A DNA stretch of 64,000 nucleotides from Taiwanofungus camphoratus (GCA_003999685.1 CP021231.1:186001-250000), one strand, 5' to 3'. Shown: positions 1 through 12,579, counted from the first letter of the stretch. The notes: generated by a model not told the origin, from the letters alone. Numbers and translations are program-made.

Positions 1-1000
1 CGGGTGCCCTTGTCGCTGTGCTGTCCGCCGTCTATCCGCCCCTCCCCTCCTGTTCGTCTTGCCTCCTTATCTGCATATCCCCCTTCTCTCTGTCCCCCTC
101 CACAGGCCTCGACTGGGACTCGAGCTTCGAGGCGGAGCTGCTCGCGCGCACGCGGCACTGCGAGGTGTGGGGCTATGACTATGTCGCGCGCGGGTTCGGC
201 GGCGCGATTCCGCGAGCACTGCGGGCCCGCACGCACTTTGCACGTCTGAGCCTCGGCGCGGCGGACAGCCACGGGCCCGCGGACGAGCCCAAGATGTGGA
301 CGCTGAGGAGCCTGATGCACGCAAACGGTGAGTGCGCATGCGTTGTCGGGTGTCCGGTTTGCTGATGTCTGCCTATCCTTCTTTCCGCAATCCCCCATGC
401 GTCTGCTACCCGCCCGCCCCCGCCAGGCCACACGCACATTGACATCCTGCACGTCGACATCGAGGGCTTCGAGTTCGAGGTGCTGCGCGCTCTCGTTGCC
501 GACTTTGTCGCGCCAAATTCGGACGAGGCAGACGGCACACCAGGCGGCGGCGCGCTGCCGTTCGGGCAGCTGCTGATCGAGATGCACGTCTGGCACCAGC
601 GCTTCACCGACTTCCTCGCGTGGTGGCAGATGCTCGAGGGCGCGGGGCTGCGTCCGTTCCACTCCGAGGTGCGTGTGCTCGGCGCTTCGTGAGCCGTGAG
701 TGGTGCGGTGCTCAGGCGTGCGATAGGTCAACCTCGTGTACGCCAACTACAACCGGCAGAGCGGCGTCGAGCTCGCGGATGTGCGTACCCCTTTCGCTTA
801 TCTGATTCTGATGCTAATGGGGCCCGAAATAGTACTCGTTCCTGAACATCAAGGGCAGCAACGTCTTCGTCTCCGATAGTCCCACCGCACCCACACCCGA
901 GGAGGAGTACTGGGCAGAGGCAGAGCGTGACGCAGCCTTGGACGAGCCCGACGTGCGGACAATTCGGCACGCCATCGCGCCCGCCGCGCTCGAGCCATAA
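1..1000 (+). CDS. Methyltransferase-like protein, 3' part (5' end outside window)
   Basis: Four exons can be joined in one frame: 106-327, 427-668, 727-780 and 833-1000 (TAA at 998-1000). Introns carry GT..AG ends; bases 1-105 look like the tail of an upstream intron ending CACAG. The visible product holds a tract with WDSSFEAELL and WGYDYV, then IDILHVDIEGFEFEVL about 75 residues in. This D-I-L-x-x-D-I-E-G-x-E signature is typical of the fungal/animal methyltransferase-like family of the Methyltransf_22 type. The C-terminus ends with a short acidic tail. Inference: a SAM-dependent methyltransferase-fold protein, substrate unknown. The N-terminal part, which would show a signal anchor, is missing because the window starts inside the gene. 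Confidence 0.75.
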
Positions 1001-1575
1001 ATACCGACTATGACCCCCGCGCACAGTGCAGGGCCGGCGCACACGCCTGGCTGTGGCGCTCGCGCGCGAGACTGGTGACATACTGAGACGCATGAAAACG
1101 CAAATCCGTAGATACGGACACCGTGCAATGTACCTTTACTATCTACCATCTACCATCTACCATCTACCATCTCTTGCCCTGTCCTTATCGCTTGCCCTTT
1201 GCGCTTGCCCATGTACGCCTACACATACCGGACCTCTGCTAAGCCGTGACACATACTGGCTCGGACCTAGTCCACGATAGCTCGCTACAGCCGCTGCGGC
1301 TGCGCTAATGCTGCCGCGCCCATCGCCCGCCGCTGTGTATTTGTTGTCTGTATTTATCTACATACATATTTCAACGAGTACGCTGTATATTGCGTGCTAT
1401 ACGTTGCCAGTGGGGAAAAAGTGATCGAAGTTACCTACATATGTCCCCTTCTGGGCGCGATGGGTCACGAGGTGTAACCTACGCTCCCGCGACCACCTGC
1501 CTTTGTGCACTCGCCTGTTGCGGTTACACCTTCCTTTACTACCTACTGCTTTGATAGTGCTTGTTTCATGAGCTT
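1001..1575. other. Intergenic, with a heptamer tandem repeat
   Basis: No coding region is supported between the methyltransferase stop and the PMS1 start. The stretch contains a tandem heptamer (ATCTACC, about four copies, 1141-1171). The last 150 bases should hold the PMS1 promoter. No clear TATA box or ACGCGT cell-cycle box was seen. Confidence 0.6.
1141..1171. repeat. Heptanucleotide microsatellite (ATCTACC)n
   Basis: Four head-to-tail copies of ATCTACC, directly visible, just downstream of the methyltransferase-like gene. No function is implied. Confidence 0.85.
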
Positions 1576-4500
1576 ATGACGGGAACAGCGACGACAACGA
1601 AGACTGACGCGGCGCCTGGCGCGATCAAGGCGCTTGACACGAGCTCCGTCCATCGTATCTCCTCAGGGCAGGTTGTGATTGACCTCCAGACCGCCGTCAA
1701 GGAGCTCCTCGAGAACAGTCTCGATGCGGGCGCGACGTCCGTCGGTGAGTGCGCCTGCTGTGCTTTCATAGGAGAGGTGCTAACCGGTAGCGCGTGTGTG
1801 CTGATTGCGCTGAAGAGGTGCGATTCAAGGAGTATGGTCTCGATGTGATCGAGGTTGTCGACAATGGCAGCGGCATCGCCCCGGGCGACTACGACGCGAT
1901 CGGTAAGTCAGCGCAGCCTCTCAGCTGGTCTTACGCGCTCATACATTTGGCCTCCTCTGCCGCCCCTCCCTTGCCGGACTCACTGAAGCGTTGAAGCACC
2001 ACACCTCCAAGCTCTCCTCCTTTGACGATCTCACGGCGCTGCACACCTTCGGCTTCCGCGGCGAGGCGCTCTCCTCGCTCTGCGCGCTCGCGGAGCACGT
2101 CACCGTCACGACCGCCACCGCCGCGGACGCACCCATGGGCACCGTCGTCGAGCTCGACCGCGCCGGCCGCGTGGCGAGCCGCCAGGGGAGGGTCGCGAGG
2201 CAGGTATTTACCCCGTAGTGCGTTTTGGTGCATCTCGCTGACGTGCTACGCACCCATCTGGCTGGTCTGTCCCTGTCTATGTCTATGTCTACGCCTATCT
2301 CTTTACGCGCAACGAACGCGGTGCACAGCGCGGGACGACCGTCGCCATAACAGGCCTCTTCAAGCCGCTCCCCGTGCGGCGCAAGGAGCTTGAACGCAAT
2401 GCGAAGCGCGAGTTCGGCAAGGCGCTCGCGCTGCTCTCCGCGTACGCGCTCGTGCCGTGTGCGCAGGAGAACAAGGGCGTACGCCTGAGCGTCACGCACC
2501 ACCCTGCCGGCAGGTGTGTGCGACCACTCCCTTTCCCCTAATCTCGTTTGCTGACTTTGCTGATTCTTCTGGTGTTATGCGTTCTCTGTTTTGTTCGTGT
2601 AGACGGAAGACTGTGCAGCTGCGCACGGACGGGACGCCGTCGATGCGCGCGTCTGTCTCTGCACTGTGGGGCCCAAAGGCGCTCGAGCATCTCGTGGACC
2701 TTGATTTGCGCTTCGATGTCGAGACTGAAAAGGCGGTCTTAAGAAGGCGCGGCCTACTCGATGGAGATGGGTGAGTTCAATTCCTCATCTTTGGTGACGT
2801 TGTAGTAAACAGCCTGTCCTTTCCATCTTTTTGCTTCCTGGCATCGTACCGATGTATTGACCAGGCAGATGAACGAGGTGCGGGTACGTGGGCTCGTCTC
2901 TAAATTTGCGGTCGGCTGCGGGCGGACGGGCACAGACCGACAGTTCTTCTTCATCAACGGCCGGCCCTGCAACCCATCGAAGGTCAAGTTGTCTGCACAC
3001 ATTTGCAGGGAAGATCACTCATTGGAGACCGTATGCTTGTAGGTACAAAAGGCATTCAATGAGGCGTATCGCACATTCAACGCGAACCAGTCCCCGTTCA
3101 TCGTGGCAGACTTCATACTTCCTACAGGTATCCATCTTTCTGCTTGTTGACTCAACTTTATTTGCGTCGATGAATCGTCCGATGCTGAGTCCGCTCATCT
3201 CCCAGACTCGTGCGATGTGAACGTCAGCCCGGACAAACGCACTATCCTGCTACACAGCGAGAGTAATCTCGTGCAGGCGCTCAAGGTGGCTCACCTCACC
3301 GACACGCAGTTTCTCGCTCTAATGTTCTGTTCGTCACAGGCTGCCCTGGAGGAGAGGTTCGCGCCGTCCCGGGCGACGTACGACCTCAACCCTACCCTTC
3401 CTTCCCAATCTATGCGCAAGCATGGCGCGCAAGTGCAAACGCCGACAGAAACTGGTACCTCGAAGACGAAGAAGAAAGTTGACTTACCTTTGTTCCTCGA
3501 AGAGGATGCCGAAGACGCAGGAGACACCGAGGATGGCCCGGACGCGGGCACTGGTCGTGAGACCCTCCCGAGTATGGTTGTCGATGAAAACGGCGACGAG
3601 GGCTTTGGCGAGCCGAGTCTACTTCTTGTCAGGCAGAGCATGGCGCAAGTGGTGGATGTCGCGGCTACAGAGCCCGGCGACGAGTCTTTAGGCAATGACA
3701 CTCCGTCCAGTTCCCGAAGCGAGCGAAGGCCGTCTCCATCGCCGTCGTCGTTGGTACCAACACAAACCGCTCGGACGGCGTTCATCAAAGCAGGGACCTT
3801 CCGACAAGTTTCCGTTCCTCAGGTCTCAGCGCTGCCAGATGAAGATGAGACAGACACAGCAGCAAATGTCGATGAGATCACGGATGACACTAACGACGTT
3901 TCGTTGACTGCTACACAGATGCAGACAGGGATTACCGAGTCAGACTCGCCATCTGCAAGTCAAGCTGTTGTGCTGAAGGAGACGGGAGGGGCTTCGGGAA
4001 GAATGGACGAAGGGGATAAGGCCCATTCACTCAGGCCTGATGTTAGTCCCCCGACGCAGGCGCTAGGAGGCAAACGCGCGCATGTGCGCTCCGCCCAAGA
4101 TGGTGAAGGTAAGAGTGTGCAGATGGTCTTGAGCACGACTGGGGCGGCGTGGGACCTTCGGCGCGTAGATGAGCATGACAATGCGCGTCCGAGGAAGAGG
4201 GCCAGAGTCGGTGAGGTGGCGGGTCCAAAGGAAGGGAAAGACGCAAGGGAAGATTTGAGGGCAGCATTGAAGGGCTTTGCTCGCACTGGGTCTCATATCA
4301 TGGACGTGGACATGGGGGAGGCAGAGGAGGACGAGTCGCAGAAGGACGAGCTGGACGAAGTTGAGGACCATATACCGCAGCTTGAAGATACGGAGATCAA
4401 TATGTCCCGGTCTTCTTTGAAGGTCGACACAGACGCAGGGGAAGTTTTAGATGCGGACTTAGAAGGCGAAGACAGAGAGACCGTCTCAAAGGTTTTGGAG

Positions 4501-5694
4501 CAAGCACCGATCATCGATCTGACAGAAGAGCCTGGCTCTGCACGCACCGGCGGCTCATCTGCAGATGCTGCAACTGACGCCACGACACCTGCTGTGTCCT
4601 CCGTCTCTAGTGCATCTCGCGTCTCCCGCCCCGAGGTCGTACGGGCCCCCAATACCGAAGATACGTCATTCCATTTCGAGCTGTCTCGCATTGTGGCTTC
4701 ATGGCAGTCACTGCGGAAAAGCAGGTCTGAGTCTGCTTCCTTGCCTGGACAACGATATCCCTCTGCAAGTGTGAAAGAGGATGCGGGAGTGGCTAACACC
4801 GATGACGACAGTAAAGCGACTGCAGCACTCTCGCGGGTGATCAACAAGGCAGACTTTGCCTCTATGGAGATTGTGGGCCAGTTTAATCTCGGATTCATCA
4901 TCGCTCGAAGACGCAAACAGTCTTCTAGTGTTGTGGAAGAGGACGCACCCGTGATGGACGATCTATTCATCGTCGACCAGCACGCTGCTGATGAAAAGTA
5001 TAACTTTGAGACACTCCAGCAGACTACGAGGATTGAGTCGCAGAAGCTCTTCCGGTGAGATTATTGCTGATCTTGAATCGAATGAGATTGACATCTTTCA
5101 GTCCTCAACCTCTGGAACTTACAGCTGCGGACGAGTTACTCGCCACCGAGAATATCGATGTTCTGCGACAAAATGGCTTCGAGATTGATCTCGATGGGGA
5201 TGTCGCCCCTGGTGAAGGTCACCGGCTCAGGCTGGTCGCGCAACCCACGAGCAAGAGCACTGTATTCGATATGAAAGGTGACGACCAACCCCTCCCACGC
5301 AGTCTTCCTTTACTGAATGCTGATCGCTACAGATCTGGAAGAACTGTTACATTTGATGCAGGACCGACCAACTGGGCAGATGGTCAGATGTTCGAAGGCA
5401 CGAGCAATGTTCGCAATGCGTGCGTGTCGGAAGAGCGTCATGATCGGAATGCCGCTGAATCGCCGGCAGATGACATCGGTGAACCCTCGCATTCTTCGAG
5501 TTGATGATGTAGCCCCGAGCTAATCGCTGACCGTCCTGCAGGTCGTACAGCATATGGGGACAATGGATCAGCCTTGGAACTGTCCACACGGACGGCCAAC
5601 GATGCGCCATCTATCTGACATAGCCACATTGGGACGAGACTGGCGCGAAAAGGGGCGGAGGGATATAGACTGGTCCACTTTTGCGAGAGGTTGA
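1576..5694 (+). CDS. PMS1: DNA mismatch repair protein PMS1 (PMS2/MutL-alpha endonuclease subunit)
   Basis: Twelve exons: 1576-1744, 1816-1902, 1989-2203, 2329-2513, 2603-2770, 2865-2982, 3043-3127, 3206-3285, 3340-5054, 5102-5277, 5333-5478, 5542-5694; 1098 aa. The N-terminal GHKL ATPase has the MutL motifs: an [12 protein letters not shown] block near residue 40, VDNGSGI, and [10 protein letters not shown] transducer domain follows ([16 protein letters not shown], then [11 protein letters not shown]). A long acidic, Ser/Asp/Glu-rich linker of about 480 residues leads to the C-terminal dimerisation and endonuclease domain. That domain has the metal-site motif [12 protein letters not shown] and a terminal [10 protein letters not shown]. 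Known role of the family: PMS1 pairs with MLH1 and nicks DNA during mismatch repair in the nucleus. The ATG at 1576 is chosen because the upstream ATG at 1568 stops after three codons. Intron 3286-3339 is 54 nt and in frame. Confidence 0.95.
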
Positions 5695-6477
5695 TCATTC
5701 ACCCACCTAAGTATTGACAAGTCTGCTCTATCTTATTCACATTCTCTTGGAAACATCTCTCGATGTTTGCAATAATCAGAAGACCGCTGATCGAGCATGA
5801 GAGTCCGCTATTCACGTTCGTGTTCAGGACCGCCGATCAAGTGTCTCAGCAGACATAGATTATCATCGCTTGCCGCGAAGCAACGAGGTCGGCATTGGTA
5901 GGAACTTCCCATCTTCAAGCAGCATGAGGAGCATGCCCGATGGATATCAGACGTGCGTCATGGATCTAGACTGTACGAGGTAAAGCCTGAGAACACGGTC
6001 AAATTCCTGTGCGAAGCATTGACTCTCCGTCAGACCATAGACGTGTGTCTAGGTCTTACTATTCACTCGACATTGCTTCTTTCTTCCCTTAGAGACGATC
6101 TATCAATTTGGGATGTGAGAGGAGAATGACGCTATGTCCTGGTAACATGGGTCACGTCCTCGCTGCGACCGGATTTTGGTTTAGCAATTCAATCACTAGC
6201 AGATACGTATCGGTCACCGGTCACCAGGCTTGCTGAGGCGAAGGCGCCGAGGGTTCACATGAACATACACATGCCTGTCTATGCGAGGTCGACTTCTCAA
6301 TTTCTCAAGGTGCCTGAATGAAGAAAACTGATGCCATAATTTATAGTTTGCAGATGTACCATTGAAGTGCAAATAAGGGGACACAATGGCCATAGTCAAT
6401 CGCCAGGACGTTACCGATTTAAATGCGGAAAACAATTACATGCAACACTGATCAACGAGGACCAATGCAGGATAGCC
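5695..6477. other. Intergenic between convergent PMS1 and WOPR genes
   Basis: The genes on both sides end here, so the region holds two 3' ends. No coding signal or repeat was seen. Confidence 0.6.
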
Positions 6478-7760
6478 TCATAATACAATACGAAAACTGT
6501 TCAGCGCGCGTCTGTCCTCAGACGTCAGGGGGGTGTAAGTTGTATTAGAAGATCCTAGAACGGGTGGGACATGCTTGTGCGAGAGTGGCGGACTTAGATG
6601 ATGCACAGGTAGGACATTGGATAGCCGAGGCAATGAACTGGGCGATGGGCCGTTGGAAGGATGGCGAGACACTGTAGACTGACTTGAGGTAGTCAGGGCG
6701 GTAGAAGATGACGAGGACGATGAGGACGAGAGTGGCCTGTCAATAGCCGATTCCTCATGGCTTGACGATGGAGATGGGAGAGACCAAGGAGGTGAGTCCC
6801 ATTGCGAGTGGTCATCATGATATGAAGGCTCGTGACCATCCGTGAAACTCAGGCTGCGTCCAACTCTGGTAGTGTTGCCCCGTGGGGATACGAAGATCCC
6901 TTCCGGAACGCGGAGATTGCGAAGATACTCGTAATTATCGACCACAGGAAGGCAGGCATAGTCATCGCCCTGCAGACATGACGCATGTGAGGAACCGGAA
7001 GGCACCGAGCCAATGATCAATCTCATATACCGAAAAGTAGGCAACAATATGCCATTTCCGGGGCTCTGACTGGTTGGTGTACACATGTGTGGAATACGTC
7101 TGCTTGGTGAGGCCATCGGGCTTGGAAGGTCGATCTTGTCGGGTAGGAGTTGGTTGGAAACTGAACGGATCTAGGGTTCTGCGTGCCCTGTTTGGACAGC
7201 GGAAACGTCGCAAAATGAACTGTAGCCTAGTGATGAAAATGCATACCGACGGGCGGCTTTAGCCGCTTTCTCTTCTGGAGTGGTTTCTATCTTTTCTTCG
7301 TAGAAAAGATAGTCTCCTCGCATCCGACTCTGAGACCTGCGTCGTGTCAATTTAAGACTAATGATTGGTGCGCAAGAAATTCATTACCAGCGTCGACCGT
7401 CGGTCCATCGTTCCAATCCGCCTTCCAGTAACAAACATTTGATCAACTGAAATGTCGACACCGATAACTATTAACTGAAGACAAACTCACCCTGCTTGTG
7501 CTCTGCTTCTTCCCAGACGAATACATTGCCAGACTTCAATTGTTCGCGCTCCGTCGCGGTGAGTCGTCTAGTGATTAGGGGCAGGATGTTGAGCCTAACA
7601 GCCTCAAACACCACATGTGCATCTCTCGCATCACGCAGGTCTACCATGAGGTAAGATACAGGCAAGAATCTAGTAGAAGCGTAGAAAGATACCCACGAAG
7701 TGCGGGAATTGTGGCGTGTCCAGGGCTCTGTGCTGTATAGATAGAGGATGAGGAAGACAT
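6478..7760 (-). CDS. Gti1/Pac2 family (WOPR domain) transcriptional regulator
   Basis: Six exons on the minus strand: 7697-7760, 7491-7640, 7388-7421, 7247-7336, 7031-7187, 6478-6969; 328 aa. The first WOPR half reads DARDAHVVFEAVRLNILPL, then RLTATEREQL and GNVFVWEE. Splicing restores the hallmark ERWTDGRRWSQSRMRGDYLF followed by YEEK. The second half holds RPSKPDGLTKQTYS, RKWHIVAYFS and LPVVDNYEYLRNLRVPEGIF. The last 130 residues are Ser/Pro-rich and disordered. Known for the family: WOPR proteins (Wor1, Gti1, Pac2) bind DNA and switch morphology, nutrient response or secondary metabolism. The start at 7760 gives MSSSSSIYTAQSPG and joins by a 56-nt intron with a gtgggt donor. Which process this copy controls cannot be told from sequence. 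Confidence 0.92.
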
Positions 7761-8261
7761 GCTGTCTGTTGTAGATGTTCAATGGGACACAGGCGAAAGC
7801 ACAAGGTCTTATAAGGTCCAAACAAGCTTCGAAGATAAATCGCGGATTGACGTCTCAACGTGAATGCCACGCGGATGACGGGGGCAACTGTGAATCCAAT
7901 CGAGGAAGGAAAGGAACAATCGAGGAGAAGAGGGTCAGGTTATCTGAATATATTTGGCGTGTGATGGTGTATTCGAGGAAGGGGTGAGTAGAAGCGCAGG
8001 CAGATTGGGTGTGACGTACAGGCGCATCCTATATACTTTCCGTCCTCCGTATATGATACGCTGTTGCACGCCATTTCCCTGATCAGTCCGATGATAACGG
8101 GTCATTCTAGGTTTCTTCAGCACGCCTGCAGCGGTGACTAGGACATCCTATCAACAATCGACACCTTGATTCGGAGATGCAGTAAAACCACGTTCTAGAC
8201 GAACACCCTGCTATCTGATTTCGCAGGAATAGTCTTGGAAGACGTATCCACCCTGTGATGG
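7761..8261. other. Intergenic upstream of the WOPR gene
   Basis: Should contain the promoter of the minus-strand WOPR gene. Nothing else recognisable. Confidence 0.5.
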
Positions 8262-9740
8262 TCATGACCTAGAAGCAAGGGAGAATTTCGGAAGCAGATA
8301 TTTCTCGTGGCCAATGCTGAGTGAGGAAAGAGCACAAAGTAAGGTTACGGATGACGTCTGTATGAGACTTTCATTTAGCGTTTTGTCAGATGTGCGAAAG
8401 CACTCACGAAGATTGACATTTTGCATGTGCTCTTCACAAATATAGAACGGAGCGATCTGCCGGTATGCCTTCCCTAATCGCCTTAGGACATTATTTGCTA
8501 CCAAGGCTGTCTCGTTGCATGCATCAATAGAGTTTTCGTGCTTCTCCCAAAGAGATGCAAGGAATCGGGCAACACGAGGGATGTTGCATAACGACATCTG
8601 CTGATACACGCTAAACCACTTGGTCGGAACCTGGACAGTGTTCAGCTGCAGGCTCATAAAATCGACCGAACAAGGTTATGACGCTTCAGGACAAATATGA
8701 TGACGGAGATTGATCAAATCCGTATTCGGTGCCCTTGGGTCAAAAATGATCTGCGAAACTTCATATTTGTACAACGGTGGATGCATGATGTCGTGAGTTA
8801 GTATCGGAGAATTATCGTCATTGAAAGCCCGACATGTCTGGACTTGGTCGAAGCGTGAGTACGGAACAGACTGCCAAAACAGAGTGATTAGCGAGAGATG
8901 GTGATGAAAGCAGCTGGGTGAAGCATATACGTCAACAGAAGGGATGGGAATGATAGAGTTCAGCCCGTGATGCTTCGTCGGATCAGCCTCAGTCAGTGTA
9001 GAGTTCTAACCCAAAACTAGTACCCGGAGAGCCATTGCTGATTCACACGAGAAGAGTAAGCTACGAGCTGATGACATGAGGACGATCTGTTCAAAAGGAA
9101 ACCGTTTTAGCTATGCCTCTTGATCAGTGGTTGACCTTACTGATGTCATACGATCTTCGCGACAGGTTAAGAATACAAGAAAATAAGCACGCTGCAGCTG
9201 CCAAGTAAATCGGGACCCTTGAAAGGGCGTCGTTCATCTCCGGGTAAAAGTGTGACGCCCACTTCGTGACGGTGATCATCTCAATGAGTAACGTTTCTGG
9301 AGTGCGCTTGCTATAAGTTAGCAACTCCAATGTCAGCACAGAATCCGAGACCAAATCAAGGGAACAAGGGACGAGTGTGTGCTGACTTACGGGACCAGTC
9401 TGATTCGCTCGCAATATTATCTCACAATATTCCCGACTTGTAATCCATGACGCTTTACTTTCCGCCCCGAAGCATAAGAACAACCATGCAAACCTTGCGC
9501 GTCCCCTGGCACATTGCGCCTATACTCAAGTTTCTTGGCTTTTACCACTCATACTCACCGCTTTCTCGTGCTCTCTGATTGCGATGAGCGCCGATACCAC
9601 AGCTCCAAGGGCGGACCTAGCATTGATAGAGAATCAGCAAATCCTTTATCATGCATCAGTGGATGGCAGGTGACTAAGGAGAGGTGCGGGACCAGTTCTA
9701 AACCTCCACCACATCTCGGCAACCTTGCACAGTCTCCCAA
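8262..9740 (-). pseudogene. Decayed minus-strand gene of unrecognised family
   Basis: Protein-like stretches run in consistent order on the minus strand but are interrupted. From the 5' side: a possible first exon around 9560-9740; about 9365-9480 (FAWLFLCFGAESKASWITSR); a block ending near 9145 (WASHFYPEMNDALSRVPIYL) after a plausible intron; about 9012-9077; about 8942-9005 (KHHGLNSIIPIPSVD); then SVPYSRFDQVQTCRAF and SQIIFDPRAPNTDLINLRHH after a good 60-nt intron; and finally PTKWFSVYQQMSL to NVLRRLGKAYRQ. In-frame stops sit at 9006-9008 (TAG) and 8676-8678 (TAA) with no intron that removes them. I do not recognise the family. The patchy but long frame conservation suggests a recently dead gene rather than random ORFs. 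Alternatives: two small genes, or an undetected splice pattern. Confidence 0.4.
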
Positions 9741-11066
9741 AGGGGGAACGGAGCAGACTGCCTCTAATACTTGTTTTGAGCAAAGACGGATGAAATGAAG
9801 GTATCATAGTATCATGTCGAGAGATGGTCATGAGAGACGACGGTACTTTTGTTGTCATGACAAATGGTTCCTGACCACTGCCCGTTATTAGGACCGTTGT
9901 GGCAGAGCTTGCGAGATCGCGCAATTTCGAATGCGGTCTTGAACCAATCATGTCGTAAAGGTTTGAGAATCCATACACTCTGCCGCACTAGTCATGATAG
10001 CAGGCTGGTCTGTTAAACATCTGCGACGGCAATAGAAGTCCCGCCATCCCCTGTGACTAGCAATATTGTGATTGAAACACACGTGCGGAGTCTCCGTCTG
10101 ATGAAGGGTTCGAGAAACGACACTGTGGACAGCGGTAACAGCCAAGTTCCATCCGGACGTATCATCCATTACACCTTTCAACGTAAAAGGTCTAATATCA
10201 CGGAGGTGTGTGGAGGAACCTGCGGACTTATAAGGAATCAAAGTTAAAACAAGGTATTTGCCATACGTCGGAAGCATTAGGTGGTAGCCAGGAGGTATCA
10301 GTCCGGTCCGAAGCTCTGCTGCCTCTTGGCTACGATACCAAATTATCTGATGCTGAGGCGGAGCGCCTACCTGTAGTCACTATATGGGGGTCAAATCGCG
10401 ATATCATTTTCAGGATCTTGACCTGATAGTGCCCGCCAGGGCCAGCGGTGTTATATGGGAGGCCCCGAAATAATTCGATGCATAGGACTACGCACGTTCC
10501 GGAAAAGACGTAAGTTTTTTGTATTCAGCAGGATATGTTTCCGGGAGGTTGGACACAATCTTCCGCTCACTCTCATGCGGACTGACCACAGCAGCCACGT
10601 CTAATCAAAACCACGACACTCACACGAGTCCTCGGATGATCCATCGGCACAATCCATCAGCACCATTACTTCTTTGCGGAGCCAAAATGTGACTTTTAGA
10701 AGCTCCATGGGGCCGGAGCCAATGTACATTCTTTCGCAAAGTCGGCATTGTCGCGGCTTGTCTAGTCAAGCTGCGCTCGTTTCCTATATCCAAATTGACT
10801 AGTCAGGTGAGCGAGGTGAAAGACGTAAACAGTACGACAGCCAGGTTCCGTTTAACGAGTCAAAGTGACTTGAAAGAGGGTGGAGAACAGCTGGTAGCCT
10901 CGTCGACTCTAGAGTCCATATCTTGATCGCAGTCACGGTCGCGATATGGAAAAGGCAGTAAGCGCCCGATATGGAATCATAACGTGATTCGTTCTGTTTG
11001 TGCATATTTGTTATTCCCCAATCTCCAACAAAGTGTTCTATCTTCACCTCAAAACAGAACTTTAAA
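9741..11066. other. Intergenic, no gene supported
   Basis: Short ORFs on both strands show no family resemblance and no splice-linked continuation. The last 100 bases form the leader of the ankyrin/MYND gene. Confidence 0.5.
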
Positions 11067-12579
11067 ATGGCGAGGAGAAAGCCAACTGAGCAACAATTTA
11101 TTGTTGTTGATCTACGGTCCAATATGCAGAATGGGAGTGGGGGATTTGTCGTCTCACCTGAGATGCAAGAGATTCTTCGGCAACCTGGAGAGCTGAAGAC
11201 TTGGGGTGGCGGTCAAAAATTGCGACTTTTCTATCAAGAACGTGAGACTTCTGCATTCTGACGCCAGGCTTTTGAACAATGTTCACGACACTCGGTTTCA
11301 GAGTCGAAGGGTTTCAACCCTAATCACCTTCACGACTTCGCTTTACGATGCTACCTGGGTCTTGTCCACGACGTTAAGAGGGTGAGCAGAATAACCCCTA
11401 TTCCACAAAATCGACAATGTGTGATGTCTTACAACATCGTCAGATGGTCGAAAACGGAGAGGCGCCTGACCTGATGGGGACGGGGACAGAGACGCCCTAC
11501 AAATTTGGGTACTGCACTTTAGTCGTTACTGGCGCCCAGCGCGCCGAAGTACGCGGGCCGGGGAGTGACTAACCAGCCACTTTGAAGTTCCTCCTCTCAA
11601 GTGGGACACCTACCGATGTACCAGACCTCGTTGGCTATACTGCCTTGCATCACGCGGCCCACAACAGCAAGCCCGCACATGTTCTCATGCTTGCGCGCAT
11701 GCTCCTGGAGGCGGGAGCCAGCCCGGACGCGCGCAACCGCTACGGTCAGGTGCCTCTCGATGGCGCAATACAGCATAATGGGATCGGTGCGGTGGAGCTG
11801 CTCATGGAATTTGGCGCAGATGTGGACGTAGCGGACGCAGATGATACGACGCCGCGGAATTTTGTCCTAAAGTGCGGCCCGCAGGTGACTGCGGCCATGA
11901 CCAAAGGGCTGAGGAAGCGCAACGGAGAAGAAGCGCCCATGGAGGAAGGGAAGAAGTGCGTTGCGTGTGGGAAAACCGAGCGTCTGAAACTGTGCTCGAA
12001 ATGCCATGCGGCGTGGTACTGTTCGGCGGCCTGCCAGCGTCAGTGACTCACCTTCCTACCCTTCCACAAAATCAAGGCTCACTGTGCTGTAATTAATGTC
12101 TAGGTGCCAATTGGCCGATGCACAAGCAAACTTGCCAACCGTATAGCGCATCTAACGCCGTGACCGTGAAGCCGAACTACGTCCGGCACGGCAAGCTTAC
12201 CTCCAAAGCCGACTTTGCACGCGCTGTCCTTGGTATCCCGAGTGATTTACCACCTGTGCGCCAGCAGCGCCATACACATGTGCCTCACCTGCGCCCTGAC
12301 CAGACGAAGGCGATGGTGATCAAGGTGCAGGTCCCGCGCCCAATCGACGAGAGACACGCTGTGCACACGCTCAGTGGCGACTTGCTTATATACAACAAGA
12401 AGCGCGACTTTGTGTGCTCCATCATGAAAAGTGAGAACCCTGTTGGCTATACGGTTATAACAGATGCCGTTAGGACCAAGGGCGTCGGAGGGACAAAGGC
12501 GTACTTTCCCGCCGAGCTCAGGAACAAGGATGAGCTGGCGATTAAGGTTGGGGAGGTGTTAGCGGAACAGCCTTTCTGA
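11067..12579 (+). CDS. Ankyrin-repeat and MYND zinc-finger protein
   Basis: Five exons: 11067-11241, 11302-11381, 11444-11548, 11588-12038, 12104-12579; 428 aa. Ankyrin repeats lie at about residues 120-220 (DLVGYTALHHAAHNSK, GASPDARNRYGQVPLDGAIQ, GADVDVADADDTTPRNFVL). A MYND finger at about 250-290 has all ligands: CVACGKTERLKLCSKCHAAW, then YCSAACQ, then HKQTC across the exon 4/5 junction. The C-terminal 130 residues are a conserved but unnamed tail. Known: MYND fingers bind short proline-rich peptides, and ankyrin repeats are protein-binding scaffolds; no enzymatic domain is visible. Intron 11549-11587 is only 39 nt, with a ctaac-type branch site, and is needed to join the ankyrin block to exon 3. 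The start ATG gives MARRKPTEQQF. Confidence 0.85.

Noticed and set aside
3217-5058. Long single ORF taken as a separate gene
   Set aside because: It is one PMS1 exon read through the 54-nt intron; upstream and downstream exons splice to it in frame and complete the MutL domains.
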